Below, piece after piece: positions 1-8,172 of a DNA stretch of 64,000 nt (position 1 is its first letter; each line of letters starts with the position of its first letter). The notes under the pieces are model-generated. The model searched no databases, was not told the DNA's origin, and saw only the letters and a program-made list of their open reading frames with translations. Source of the DNA: a bacterium. Its GTDB lineage: Bacteria; Joyebacterota; Joyebacteria; Joyebacterales; Joyebacteraceae. Both the position numbers and the translations under genes were made by a program. The stretch is taken from the NCBI GenBank assembly GCA_029990205.1, contig JAPEKQ010000006.1:1-64000 (forward strand). The letters run 5' to 3'.

Positions 1-60
1 GCGGGCCCGCGGGGGGGGGGGGGACACCGAAACCCCCCCCCCCCTGGGGGGGGGCGGCGT
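1..60. other. Homopolymer G/C runs at the window edge
   Basis: There is a run of 13 G at about 11-23, 12 C at about 33-44 and 9 G at about 46-54. The G and C runs could pair as a hairpin. Nothing similar occurs elsewhere in the window. It may be a contig-end sequencing or assembly artefact, or a real intergenic G-rich element. No gene is seen in 1-108. Confidence 0.6.
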
Positions 61-108
61 TCTGCGTCTGTGTCGTGTCTGTGACGATGCGGCGCGTGTC
101 GGAGGCTC

Positions 109-2709
109 TCAGCCCTGGCCGTCGGACTCGCTCTCGGGGTAGGCGGGGACGACGGACGTCTTCACGCGACCGTCGCCTGACGGGTACGTGATGCGCCAGA
201 AGGGCGCCCACGCGAGCGCGAGCGTGTCGATACTGACATCGGCGCGACGCGGCGTGACGCTGACCTCCTCGACCTTCTCGAGTTCCTCCTCCCAGCGACG
301 CCGGATCTTCTCGACCTCTTCCTGTGCCTCACGCTGGAGGTCGGCCAGGTCCTCCGTCAGACCCGCGATCTTCGCTTTCGTGTCGGCGATGTCGGCTCCG
401 GCCTTGACGGTCATCCGCCGCTTCCTGGCCGCCGTCGAGACCGCGCGTGACGAACGCCTCCCGAGGAACACTCCGAGGACCGATTCGCCGGCCGAGATCA
501 TCTCCTCGCGCTTCCGCGATGCGTACTCGGCCTCGTCCTCCGAGAGGTCGCGCTGCTTCGCATCGATCTTGTCGCGGAGCTTGTCGATCTTCTTCTCATA
601 GCGGTCCGAGAGCTTGTCGAGAGCCTCGTCGCGCTCCTCGCGGGCAGCCTCGCGGCAGCGCACCGCGAAGTCGCTGAGGGTCTCGCCGGGCCGTGACGAC
701 AGGTCGGCCGCATCGTTGACCATCACCGTGATGCTTCTGTTGCGGTAGAGATGGTCCGAGAGCGGCTTCTTCAGGGTCTTGAACCTGGTCGAACTCGCCA
801 CGCCCGCCGGGATCTCGGGCGGGAAGAAGGCACCCGCGGCGGGGCGGTCCAGAAGGTCCCGGAAGGTAACTGCGACCTCCTCGGCCTCATCCCACCCGGG
901 TCGGGCGCCCGACTCCGGGGCGTCGATGAGCAGCGCCGTCGTGGTCTCCTCGGCCAGGTCGTACTTCCGGCTGACGAAGTGGACGGTTGCCATCCCGAGC
1001 ACCATCGGCTCGTAGACGAGATGCGCGTCGTCGGCCACGACCGTGCTGCCGCCTCGGTCACTGAGCCACCGCGTGGCGGAGTCCAGTGAGAGCGACGCGG
1101 GGAGGAAGACCTGTTCGACCTTCGGGTCGATGGATGGGGGAGCGTCGATGAACCCGTCGTCGCGCGCCGCCTGCTTCGCCACAGGTGACCCGGCGCGGCG
1201 TTCGCGCGCCGCCCCTGCGGCCTCCGCCTGATCCTGAGACGCCGTGCCCGAAACGGCTCGCGCCGCGTCCGCCGGAGCTTCGGCCGCATCGGCGGTCGCG
1301 TCCTTCATCAGCGTGCCGATCTGCTGTCTCGTCAGCGGTCCCCGCAGATAGCTCATCGCCCAGCGCGTGTGGAACGTGACCGGGCCATCCTCGTGCACGT
1401 TGTGAAGCAGGAAGACTCTAGAGTCGAGCGAGCTGATGAGCTTGTCGAGGAGGCTCCGGTCGAGATGCGTGCCGGACTCGGATACGACCGTTTCGAGCCC
1501 TTCGAGCACGCGGTTCTTGTCGCGCTCCGCCTGAAGCTTCCCGATGAACCACGTACCGGCGTTGGTGAGCCCCTTGTAGTCGAGGTCGACAGGGTTCTGG
1601 GTTGTCAGCATCACGCCGAGTCCGAAGGCGCGCGCCTGTTTCATGAGCGTCAGTAGAGGGCGCTTCGACGGCGGTTCGGAGACCGGCGGGAAGTACCCGA
1701 ACACCTCGTCGAAGTAGAGAAGCGCCCGGAGGCTGGTCGTTCCCGTCTGCGAACGGATCCACGTGACTACCTGCTCGAGCAGGAGCGTGACGAAGAACAT
1801 CCTCTCCGGCTCCGACAGGTGCGCGATCGAGAAGATGGCCATCCGCGGCTTGCCGCTGGGGGCGTTGAGGATGCTCGGAACGTCGAGCGACTGCCCCTCG
1901 AGCCAGCGCTCGAAGCCGGGCGCGGCGATGAGGTTGTTGAGCGTCATCGCCAGATCAAACCGGTCCTTCTCGGGGAAGAACGTGTCGACATCGAACACGC
2001 CGAGCTGGCGGACCGGCGGCGTCTGGACGGATCTGATCACCGTCGCGAGGTCGAGGTCGACTCCGTCGCGCCACGCGTGCTCGAAGATCGTGGAGAGGAG
2101 AATGTGTTCGCGGCTCTTCACTGGATCGGCCTCGATCCCGGCGAGACCGAGGAGCGCCGACACCGTCCCCTGGATCTTCTCGCGAAGCAGCTCTTCGTTC
2201 TCATCCCAGTCGAGCCGGGGCGCCGCAAGGGAGGAGAGGATACTCACCGGCACGCCGGCCGACGAACCGGGCGTGTAGATGACGAAGTCGGCGCTGTCCT
2301 TGAGCTTCCTGATCCGATCGGGTCCTTCGTCCCACGACGCAAGACCGTTGCGCCAGAGGTCGGCCGTCTTCCGGGCATGCTCCTCGAGCGTGAGGTCCTT
2401 GCGGCGGGCGTCATCGACATTGACCCACGGAAGGAAGTCCTCGCCCCGGAGTTCGGGGAAGGTGAGAAGGAGGTTGGTGACGTCGCCCTTCGGGTCGATG
2501 ATGATGGCCGGGACGTTGTCGAGTGCGGCCTCCTCGAGCAGGTCGATGCAGAGTCCCGTCTTCCCGCTGCCCGTCATTCCCACGCAGACCGCGTGCGTCG
2601 TCAGGTCGCGCGCGTCGTACATCACGGGGGCGTCCTCGACCGTCTCACCCGATTCGACGTCGTGGATCCTTCCCAGGTAGAACGCTCCGAGTCTCTCAAG
2701 GTCCGGCAT
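109..2709 (-). CDS. HerA/FtsK-like P-loop ATPase (DUF87-type) with C-terminal coiled coil
   Basis: This 866-residue protein has a Walker A motif GMTGSGKT at residues 44-51, followed by an AIIIDPKGDVTNLLLTFP segment typical of HerA/VirB4-type ATPases that tether DNA or a membrane complex. Walker B (ALLYFDEVFGYFPP) lies near residue 330, followed by LTTQNPVDLDYKGL, the sensor region of this family. Residues of about 690-830 are charged heptad-like sequence, probably a long coiled coil. The start at 2709 was chosen over 2739 because GGAGAG lies 6 bases before that ATG. No nurA nuclease partner is nearby, so a role in DNA end processing cannot be inferred from context. The family assignment is solid; the substrate (DNA or protein translocation) is unknown. 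Confidence 0.85.
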   Translation of the reverse strand: MPDLERLGAFYLGRIHDVESGETVEDAPVMYDARDLTTHAVCVGMTGSGKTGLCIDLLEEAALDNVPAIIIDPKGDVTNLLLTFPELRGEDFLPWVNVDDARRKDLTLEEHARKTADLWRNGLASWDEGPDRIRKLKDSADFVIYTPGSSAGVPVSILSSLAAPRLDWDENEELLREKIQGTVSALLGLAGIEADPVKSREHILLSTIFEHAWRDGVDLDLATVIRSVQTPPVRQLGVFDVDTFFPEKDRFDLAMTLNNLIAAPGFERWLEGQSLDVPSILNAPSGKPRMAIFSIAHLSEPERMFFVTLLLEQVVTWIRSQTGTTSLRALLYFDEVFGYFPPVSEPPSKRPLLTLMKQARAFGLGVMLTTQNPVDLDYKGLTNAGTWFIGKLQAERDKNRVLEGLETVVSESGTHLDRSLLDKLISSLDSRVFLLHNVHEDGPVTFHTRWAMSYLRGPLTRQQIGTLMKDATADAAEAPADAARAVSGTASQDQAEAAGAARERRAGSPVAKQAARDDGFIDAPPSIDPKVEQVFLPASLSLDSATRWLSDRGGSTVVADDAHLVYEPMVLGMATVHFVSRKYDLAEETTTALLIDAPESGARPGWDEAEEVAVTFRDLLDRPAAGAFFPPEIPAGVASSTRFKTLKKPLSDHLYRNRSITVMVNDAADLSSRPGETLSDFAVRCREAAREERDEALDKLSDRYEKKIDKLRDKIDAKQRDLSEDEAEYASRKREEMISAGESVLGVFLGRRSSRAVSTAARKRRMTVKAGADIADTKAKIAGLTEDLADLQREAQEEVEKIRRRWEEELEKVEEVSVTPRRADVSIDTLALAWAPFWRITYPSGDGRVKTSVVPAYPESESDGQG

Positions 2710-2800
2710 GGCAGTCTCTCCGTAGGTGTCCCGTGGCACTCCGAAGCTGCTCGTGGTGGTTTTCCCCCGTATACCACACTTTCAGGGCGCAAAAAAGGGG

Positions 2801-2829
2801 TTGACGACACCGTGCTCTGTGTATATACT
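2801..2829 (+). promoter_or_regulatory. Sigma70-like promoter of the gntR-ABC operon
   Basis: The -35 box TTGACG (2801-2806) and -10 box TATACT (2824-2829) are separated by 17 bases. The GntR start codon lies 29 bases beyond the -10. The -10 lies inside the inverted repeat at 2819-2841. Confidence 0.8.
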
Positions 2830-2841
2830 AGTTATATACAC
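2819..2841. promoter_or_regulatory. Inverted-repeat operator, probably for the GntR/YtrA regulator
   Basis: Perfect 9-base arms GTGTATATA and TATATACAC flank a 5-base spacer (CTAGT). The site covers the -10 hexamer and probable transcription start, so binding should block initiation. YtrA-type GntR proteins bind palindromes of this general form; that the adjacent regulator binds here is inference. Confidence 0.75.
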
Positions 2842-2857
2842 CGCCAAGGAGGCACAC

Positions 2858-3268
2858 GTGTTCATCGTTCTGTCACCTGACAGCCCCGACCCGCTGCACA
2901 AGCAGGTGACCGACCAGATCCGAGAGGCCGTCGCCGGGGGAGACGTTCACCCCGGGGACCGGCTTCCGTCGATCCGCGAGATGGCGAAGGAGCTCAACAT
3001 CAGCGTGATCACGGTCAAGCGGTCGTACATGGATCTGGAGCGGGAGGGGCTTCTCGTCACGCGCGCCGGTCTCGGCTCGTTCGTGGCGGATGTCGATCGC
3101 GCGTACCTGAGGAGGGACCAGCTGGCCGAGGTGCGCGCGGAGCTGAAGGGAATGCTTGAGAGAGCCGGACGGTTCGGGATCAGCGCCGGCGACGTGGCTG
3201 AGCTTGTTACCGAGCTCGAGGAGGAGCGTGCCGGACTCGAGGAGGAACGCAATGACACCAGTCGTTGA
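2858..3268 (+). CDS. GntR-family (YtrA subfamily) transcriptional regulator
   Basis: This is a 136-residue protein. Residues of about 12-78 form the GntR winged helix (LHKQVTDQIREAVAGG, then GDRLPSIREMAKELNIS and VTRAGLGSFV). The C-terminal tail is short and helical, ending in charged Glu/Arg repeats, as in YtrA proteins that control ABC transporter operons. The longer frame from 2726 was rejected because the GTG at 2858 has AAGGAGG 5 bases upstream, and everything before it is promoter and operator sequence. The ABC ATPase gene overlaps its end by 17 bases, so translation is probably coupled. Autoregulation through the 2819-2841 palindrome is likely. Ligand unknown; characterised YtrA systems respond to cell-wall-active peptides. 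Confidence 0.88.
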   Translation: MFIVLSPDSPDPLHKQVTDQIREAVAGGDVHPGDRLPSIREMAKELNISVITVKRSYMDLEREGLLVTRAGLGSFVADVDRAYLRRDQLAEVRAELKGMLERAGRFGISAGDVAELVTELEEERAGLEEERNDTSR

Positions 3269-4124
3269 GATGCGGGACGTCGTGAAGCGCTATGCGGACT
3301 TCTCACTCGGTCCCGTCTCGTTGTCGATTCCGGGCGGGTGCATCACCGGGATGTTCGGTCCCAGCGGTTCCGGCAAGACAACGCTCGTGAAGATCCTCGC
3401 GAACATCCACCGCGCGGACAGCGGTACCCTGCAACTGTTCGGGCACACGTATCGCGAGCGGGAGAAGGAGATCAAGAGCCGTCTCGGCTACGTCGGGGAG
3501 GAGCAGTTCTTCCCACGCGACCGGACGGTCGGATGGACCGCCCGGTACGTGGCAGCGTTCTATCGGAATTGGGACTGGGCGACGTATCGCTCTCTGGCCG
3601 CGCGGTTCTCGCTCACAGACGACAAGAAGGTTGGCGCGCTCTCTCGCGGACGCCGCGCGCTCCTGGCGCTCGCTATCGCGCTGGCGCACAACGCCGAACT
3701 GCTCGTACTTGATGAGCCGACCGCGGGGCTCGACATGATCGTGCGCCGCGAGATCCTCGATACGCTCCGCGACTTCGTGAGCGATGAGACCCGTGCCGTT
3801 CTGCTCTCGTCGCACGTGACCGATGCGCTCGCGGATGTCTCGGACTACGTTGCGCTCCTCGACGCGGGGAGAATCGTCCTCCATGAGGAGAAGGACGAGC
3901 TCCTGGCTGACTGGAAGTGGCTGCACTTCCGGTCCGATACGCTCCCCGAGCACATTGCCGGCCGGCTCACGCTCGTGCGCACCGGACAGCTCGGGAGCTC
4001 CGGTCTCACGAAGGAGTACCGGCGGCTCAAGGCAGAACTCGCGGAGGCGGAGTCCTCCGGCCGGCTTCGCATTGCGAACGCGACACTCGACGACGTGATG
4101 ATCGCCCTGGTGACAGGGCGCTGA
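3252..4124 (+). CDS. ABC transporter ATP-binding protein
   Basis: The protein has 290 residues. Walker A is GPSGSGKT (36-43) and Walker B is LLVLDE (150-155) followed by PTAGLD. The signature is LSRGR (130-134) instead of LSGGQ, a degenerate form common in the YtrB/YhaQ branch of ABC-2 exporters. The start ATG at 3252 follows GAGGAGGAAC and overlaps the regulator gene. Residues after about 215 form the extra C-terminal domain usual in exporter ATPases. With the downstream permease it should form an ABC-2-type exporter under GntR control. Substrate not predictable; peptide or antibiotic export or sensing is the best analogy. Confidence 0.9.
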   Translation: MTPVVEMRDVVKRYADFSLGPVSLSIPGGCITGMFGPSGSGKTTLVKILANIHRADSGTLQLFGHTYREREKEIKSRLGYVGEEQFFPRDRTVGWTARYVAAFYRNWDWATYRSLAARFSLTDDKKVGALSRGRRALLALAIALAHNAELLVLDEPTAGLDMIVRREILDTLRDFVSDETRAVLLSSHVTDALADVSDYVALLDAGRIVLHEEKDELLADWKWLHFRSDTLPEHIAGRLTLVRTGQLGSSGLTKEYRRLKAELAEAESSGRLRIANATLDDVMIALVTGR

Positions 4125-4153
4125 TGTGGTGGGTCAGGTGAAAGGAGCCTGAG

Positions 4154-4798
4154 ATGGTTGCGATACTCAGACAGTATGCGTTTCTCTACGTCACGCACTT
4201 CTTCACGTTCTCCATGCTGATCGTTGCGCCGATGCGTGCGTGGCAGCACCAGCTGTACTTCGTGCCGATGCTCCTGCTGCCGGTCTGGGTGACGAGCTCG
4301 GTCCTGTGGTCGGAGCGTGAAGGGTCCGAGCAGTTCCTGAGGACCCTGCCGGCGACGAACCGCGAGATCGTGCGCTGGAAGTTCTCGATGCTCGCCGGCG
4401 CGTGCGTCATCTACTGGCTGCTCATGTTCCTGTTCGTGGCGATCGCTCGCCCCGAGCCTCATCTTGTCGGTGTCTACATGCGGTTCATCACCTACAGTGC
4501 CGTGAGCGCGTTCTCCTTTGGCTTGCTCGCGTACATCGGGATATGGTTCTTTGGCAAGAACCCGATGACAGCCGTGATCGTCATGTTCATGCTCGTATGG
4601 ACCGCCTTCACCATCACCGTGATCTCGGGGACGAAGAGCGGGCGCTATCAGACGCTGACGGAGCTCCCGATCGTCTCGATGGTGGCGCACATGCCGAAGG
4701 TCACCCCGCTTGTACTGCTCGGACTGGCAGGTGTCGCATTCTGGGGATTCACGGAGGTCGCCGTTCGAATTCGGGCGATGGACAGTCCGTGGGATTGA
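4154..4798 (+). CDS. ABC-2-type transporter permease (membrane subunit)
   Basis: This is a 214-residue hydrophobic protein with about six predicted membrane segments (near residues 8-25, 32-52, 80-100, 110-132, 136-158 and 185-203). A cytoplasmic loop, SEREGSEQFLRTLPATNREI, precedes the third segment and resembles the coupling region of ABC-2 exporters. It follows the ATPase by 29 bases with its own AAAGGAG site. Pairing with the preceding ATPase is inferred from position. No close named relative was recognised. Confidence 0.8.
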   Translation: MVAILRQYAFLYVTHFFTFSMLIVAPMRAWQHQLYFVPMLLLPVWVTSSVLWSEREGSEQFLRTLPATNREIVRWKFSMLAGACVIYWLLMFLFVAIARPEPHLVGVYMRFITYSAVSAFSFGLLAYIGIWFFGKNPMTAVIVMFMLVWTAFTITVISGTKSGRYQTLTELPIVSMVAHMPKVTPLVLLGLAGVAFWGFTEVAVRIRAMDSPWD

Positions 4799-4833
4799 CT
4801 TCGGAAGCCACACCAGGAGGAGAACGTACCGGT

Positions 4834-5976
4834 ATGAGAGCATCCCAGACCACACGCCCAGGAACTGTCGTCGTCGCGGCATCGGCCGCGGGGGTGCTGG
4901 TGCTCGCCATCATGGCGCTGCTGGCGTCACCTACGGAATCGGCAGCCTGTACCGTGTTCGCCGTCGCCTCCGATGAGACCGTTGTGGGAGCCAACCTCGA
5001 CTGGGCGGATGAGCTTGAGGGGTATGTGCTCCTCAATCCGCGCGGCCTCAAGAAGACGTTTGTGCCGTGGAGCGGCTTCGGTCCTACCGAGTTCGAGGGC
5101 GAGACGCTGACGTGGAGGTCGCAGTACGCGTCACTGACGCTGACCTGCTCCGGCCGCGACTTCATCGAGGGCGGAATGAACGAGCGGGGACTGGTTCTCG
5201 AACAGGCGAATCTCCCGTCGGTCTACCCACCCGAGGATGATCGTCCGGGCGTGTCGTCGCAGCAGTGGATGCAGTACATCCTCGACACATGTCAGACAGT
5301 CGGTGACGTCGTCGACGCGCTCGGGAGCGTCCGCCAGGACGGAGAGGGGTGGCACTACCTCGCGGTCGACCGGAGCGGTGACTGGGCTGTCATAGAGTTC
5401 CTCGACGGTTCGCCCGTTGTCCATCGGTCGGGTCAGCACGAGTTCCCGGTGATCACGAACGCGACCTACGCGGAGACCGAATCTCACGTGCCACAAGACA
5501 TCCGCTTCGGTGGCGAACTCGATGTCGGCGCCGAAGACGATTCGTACGGGCGGTTCGTCCGCGTCGCGGAGCGGCTGCGCGATCGTCGCGGCGCGTGGCG
5601 CCGGTACACACCCGACGCGCCGGCAGACACGACGGGCCAGCGCGCGTCGTGGAACTCCCAGGGGCGAGTCGAGTTCGCATTCGCGTTGCTGGAGGACGTC
5701 AGCGGAGACGACACGCAGCGGTCGGTCATCTACGACACGGCCGCCATGCGCGTCTACTGGCGGAGCTGGCGGCATGATGCCCTGCGGTATGTCAGGTTCG
5801 CGGTTACCCCGCCCGCCGCACGAGATACCAGGTACGCCATCCCGATCCACGCTCCGGTCGCCGGTGATGCAACGGAGGCACTGCAACCGCTGTCGGATAG
5901 GCAGAACTGGAAACTGCAGAAGGCCTTCAGCGAGATGATCGAAGGAGTGAGCGATGGAGAACAGGACACCGACTGA
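4834..5976 (+). CDS. Exported choloylglycine-hydrolase-like Ntn hydrolase (linear amide C-N hydrolase)
   Basis: This is a 380-residue protein. The N-terminus has a hydrophobic signal segment (about 11-31) that ends just before Cys39, which starts the block CTVFAVASDETVVGANLDW. In the choloylglycine hydrolase/penicillin V acylase family the mature enzyme begins with this nucleophilic Cys, so cleavage right before Cys39 would expose it. Family landmarks follow: GGMNERGLVLEQANLP and VITNATYAE, the latter matching the active-site Asn region. Such enzymes cleave linear amide bonds in bile salts, penicillin V or acyl-homoserine lactones. It lies 35 bases after the permease and overlaps the next gene by 23 bases. 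An amide-bonded antibiotic or signal as substrate is inference. The family is fairly sure. Confidence 0.78.
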   Translation: MRASQTTRPGTVVVAASAAGVLVLAIMALLASPTESAACTVFAVASDETVVGANLDWADELEGYVLLNPRGLKKTFVPWSGFGPTEFEGETLTWRSQYASLTLTCSGRDFIEGGMNERGLVLEQANLPSVYPPEDDRPGVSSQQWMQYILDTCQTVGDVVDALGSVRQDGEGWHYLAVDRSGDWAVIEFLDGSPVVHRSGQHEFPVITNATYAETESHVPQDIRFGGELDVGAEDDSYGRFVRVAERLRDRRGAWRRYTPDAPADTTGQRASWNSQGRVEFAFALLEDVSGDDTQRSVIYDTAAMRVYWRSWRHDALRYVRFAVTPPAARDTRYAIPIHAPVAGDATEALQPLSDRQNWKLQKAFSEMIEGVSDGEQDTD

Positions 5977-6844
5977 AGCGAGCGTCTGGCGGGTCGATTT
6001 CGCGCGCGAGCTGGCCGCGCACTACGCTGTCCGCGAGGGCGTGAGGATGATCGTGCTCGGCGGCTCCGTTGCGCGGGGCGAGGCCGACGCGTACTCCGAC
6101 CTCGATATCATCGTCTACTGGGACGCGATCGACCGGGAGTTCATCGACGCCGAACCGCTTCGTGATCTCGAGTGTCGGCGCGCGTACACAACGGGGAACG
6201 ATGAATTCGGACTCGAGTCGTACTACTTCGGTCCCCTCAAGGCGGACTTCGGCCACGTGACGATGGACGCGTGGAGCGAGCTCGTCGACGGCGTTATCCT
6301 CAAACATGAGGCGGAGCCCGGTTCGATGCACTCGTTCGAGGGATTCCTTGCCTCGGTTCCTCTGCACGGTGAGGAACTCGTCGACGAGTGGAAGGCGAAG
6401 ATGCGCGAGTTCCCGCCGGAGCTCGCGGTCAACATGATCAGGCGACACATGCGTCTCTACGTGCCGGGCTATCTCGAACATCAGGCGTACGAGCGCGGGG
6501 ACAAGATCGCCTACTACGACGGCGTGAGCAAGATGCTCCGCAACATCCTCGGGATCATCGCCGGTCTCAATCGCGTCTACTGTGCGACCGACGAGGGGAG
6601 ATGGGCTGAGAACCTGCTGTCGCGGATGCCGATCCAGCCGGAGCGCACGTGGGAACGGATGTGCGAGATCCTCACGACCGACGGACACCGCGCAACGGCC
6701 ATGCTCGAGGAGCTTCTGGTCGAGACCCTCGATCTCATCGAACGCCACATGCCCGACTACGACCTCACACGACCACGCATGGGGCGCACACTGCTCGTCG
6801 AGGCCTGCGAGACCAGGCCCCCGATGGAGCGTGAGCCCGCATAG
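5954..6844 (+). CDS. Nucleotidyltransferase-domain protein (DUF4037-like)
   Basis: This is a 296-residue soluble protein. Residues of about 30-60 carry the polymerase-beta-type nucleotidyltransferase signature LGGSVARGEADAYSDLDI, including the G-S-x(3)-G and D-x-D elements that bind NTP and metal. The remainder is mostly helical, as in small-molecule nucleotidyltransferases such as aminoglycoside adenylyltransferases and DUF4037 proteins. The start lies inside the hydrolase gene (23-base overlap) behind GGAGTGAGCG, so it is the last gene of the GntR operon. Transfer of a nucleotide to an antibiotic, sugar or protein is possible; the acceptor cannot be told from sequence. Confidence 0.75.
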   Translation: MENRTPTEASVWRVDFARELAAHYAVREGVRMIVLGGSVARGEADAYSDLDIIVYWDAIDREFIDAEPLRDLECRRAYTTGNDEFGLESYYFGPLKADFGHVTMDAWSELVDGVILKHEAEPGSMHSFEGFLASVPLHGEELVDEWKAKMREFPPELAVNMIRRHMRLYVPGYLEHQAYERGDKIAYYDGVSKMLRNILGIIAGLNRVYCATDEGRWAENLLSRMPIQPERTWERMCEILTTDGHRATAMLEELLVETLDLIERHMPDYDLTRPRMGRTLLVEACETRPPMEREPA

Positions 6845-6940
6845 AGCCTCAACCGCGGGATGAGGTTCGGGTCCCGGGGCTTTCGGCCATGTGCTGCGAT
6901 TCAGGCACCAGGATTGCAACTGCGTACCTCTGGCACATGC

Positions 6941-6956
6941 GTGAATCCTGATTCAC
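6941..6956. promoter_or_regulatory. Perfect palindrome upstream of the DUF6498-like gene
   Basis: GTGAATC and GATTCAC flank a 2-base centre, 15 bases before the start codon at 6972. It could be an operator or a short hairpin in the leader. No assigned regulator. Confidence 0.4.
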
Positions 6957-6971
6957 TCCGGGAGGGTGGTT

Positions 6972-7652
6972 GTGGCCACTGCCGTACAGAGAAGACGGGG
7001 CGGACTCGTCCCTCGTCTGTTCGACAAGCTGTACACGTTCGAAGAGGACGGGCTTCTCGGTGGGCGTGTCCCCGACGTTCTGCTCGACGTGGTCGCGTTC
7101 TCCTCCGCCATCGTCATGGCCGGCGTCTTCCGTTGGGAAGCCACTGACCTGATCTGGGGGCTCTGGCTCTCCAGTCTCGTCGTGGGGTACGCCACGATCG
7201 TCTCAACGATCGTCGTCGGCATCCGCGGGAGCAAACTCCCGTTCGCGCTCGCGGTCCCCGGAGCACTAGGTCTCCTTGCGTTCTTCACGCTTCACTTCGG
7301 CGGCTTCCACATGGGCCACGCAGCATTCCTCGGTGGGTTCTTCCCGCCCGAGGGTCTGGAGGGGACGGGATCGAACCCGTTCGCCGTTCTCCCGGTCGTG
7401 CTGATGCTCTACTGGCCGTTTGTCCTCGCGACCCTCATCGCCAAGATCTCACACATCGCTCCGAAGAAGGCGAAGCTGGCGATGGGCGACCATCTGATGA
7501 AGCCGTACGGGAACGTCATCAAGATGCACCTGCTCATCTTCGTCTTCGCCGCGCTTCACGGCTTCGGTCTGAGTCGCTACGCGATCTACCCTGTCCTGAT
7601 CGCCTACTTCTTCCCGTGGCGCGAGTTCACCGCCGCGCTGCGAGGGGAGTAG
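6972..7652 (+). CDS. DUF6498-like integral membrane protein
   Basis: This 226-residue protein has about five to six hydrophobic segments (about 40-60, 66-88, 92-112, 140-162, 190-225). The segment FTLHFGGFHMGHAAFLGGFF contains three His residues within or next to a membrane helix, typical of DUF6498 proteins of unknown function. The GTG at 6972 was preferred to the one at 6966 because GGGAGG then sits 6 bases away. It stands alone between the GntR operon and the convergent ArsR region. No function is known for the family; the conserved His cluster hints at metal binding. Confidence 0.7.
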   Translation: MATAVQRRRGGLVPRLFDKLYTFEEDGLLGGRVPDVLLDVVAFSSAIVMAGVFRWEATDLIWGLWLSSLVVGYATIVSTIVVGIRGSKLPFALAVPGALGLLAFFTLHFGGFHMGHAAFLGGFFPPEGLEGTGSNPFAVLPVVLMLYWPFVLATLIAKISHIAPKKAKLAMGDHLMKPYGNVIKMHLLIFVFAALHGFGLSRYAIYPVLIAYFFPWREFTAALRGE

Positions 7653-7694
7653 GGCGCGCAGGTCGCGGTGACCGGCACGCCCCAGGTGTCACCC

Positions 7695-7750
7695 GCCGCC
7701 CTCTGCCAGGCGGCAGCCCTCTGCTCCGATCGCAGCTCTCTGCTTCGACC
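7695..7750. repeat. Short tandem repeat, about 19-base period, three units
   Basis: Units at 7713-7731 (GCAGCCCTCTGCTCCGATC) and 7732-7750 (GCAGCTCTCTGCTTCGACC) match at 16 of 19 positions. A weaker 18-base copy lies at 7695-7712. It occupies the gap between two convergent genes. Confidence 0.6.
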
Positions 7751-7770
7751 GAAGTCATCTCCGTCAGGTT

Positions 7771-8001
7771 CTACCCCTCGCTCTTGAGCATGTCGATGTG
7801 CTCCTGGATGCCCTGGAGCTCGAGCTCAACCTGCTCCTTGTACTTCTCGAGATGCGTGAGCCGCTCGGCGCGCGTGATGAAACGACGGCCCGGGCGGCAA
7901 TAGCACTCGTGACCCTGGTGGCCGTGGCCGTGGCGACCGTGACCGCCATTCATCCCGTGACCACCACTCCGGCCAGTCTCACAACACGACGACTTGTTCA
8001 C
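7771..8001 (-). CDS. Small Cys/His/Gly-rich protein with C-terminal coiled coil (DUF5320-like)
   Basis: This is a 76-residue protein. The first 40 residues contain paired Cys near the N-terminus and a run of HG/GH motifs (GGHGRHGHGHQGHECYC), a likely transition-metal-binding region. Residues of about 45-74 form an amphipathic helix (RLTHLEKYKEQVELELQGIQ), probably a dimerising coiled coil. DUF5320 proteins have the same layout and often accompany metal or nitrogenase-like genes. The GTG at 8001 has AAGGAGG 6 bases upstream. An operator-like sequence shared with the upstream ArsR gene lies about 95 bases before the start, suggesting common control by metal. Confidence 0.75.
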   Translation of the reverse strand: MNKSSCCETGRSGGHGMNGGHGRHGHGHQGHECYCRPGRRFITRAERLTHLEKYKEQVELELQGIQEHIDMLKSEG

Positions 8002-8094
8002 AATCAACCTCCTTGTTTGACCTGCACCGCGGAACGGGCCCGTTCCTCTTGTCGCCCCTGTGGGCGAACGAACACTCTTGTGATTAACTATTTC

Positions 8095-8104
8095 AGCATA
8101 TACT
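8095..8104. promoter_or_regulatory. Second copy of the ArsR operator core
   Basis: AGCATATACT, followed by TAAT, matches the AGCATATGCT plus TAAT block upstream of the ArsR gene at 9 of 10 core positions. It lies upstream of the Cys/His-rich small gene, whose promoter should read leftwards from here. Confidence 0.6.
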
Positions 8105-8172
8105 TAATACTGTGACCAGAGCATCGGGCGGCATCACCGCCCGTTGCCCGCGCGGATGCGCGGAGTGATCGA

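Noticed and set aside
2726-2857. Upstream extension of the GntR gene
   Set aside because: Contains the promoter and operator; the GTG at 2858 has a better ribosome site.
4402-4833. Upstream extension of the Ntn hydrolase gene
   Set aside because: It would run through the permease coding sequence in another frame; the signal peptide begins at 4834.
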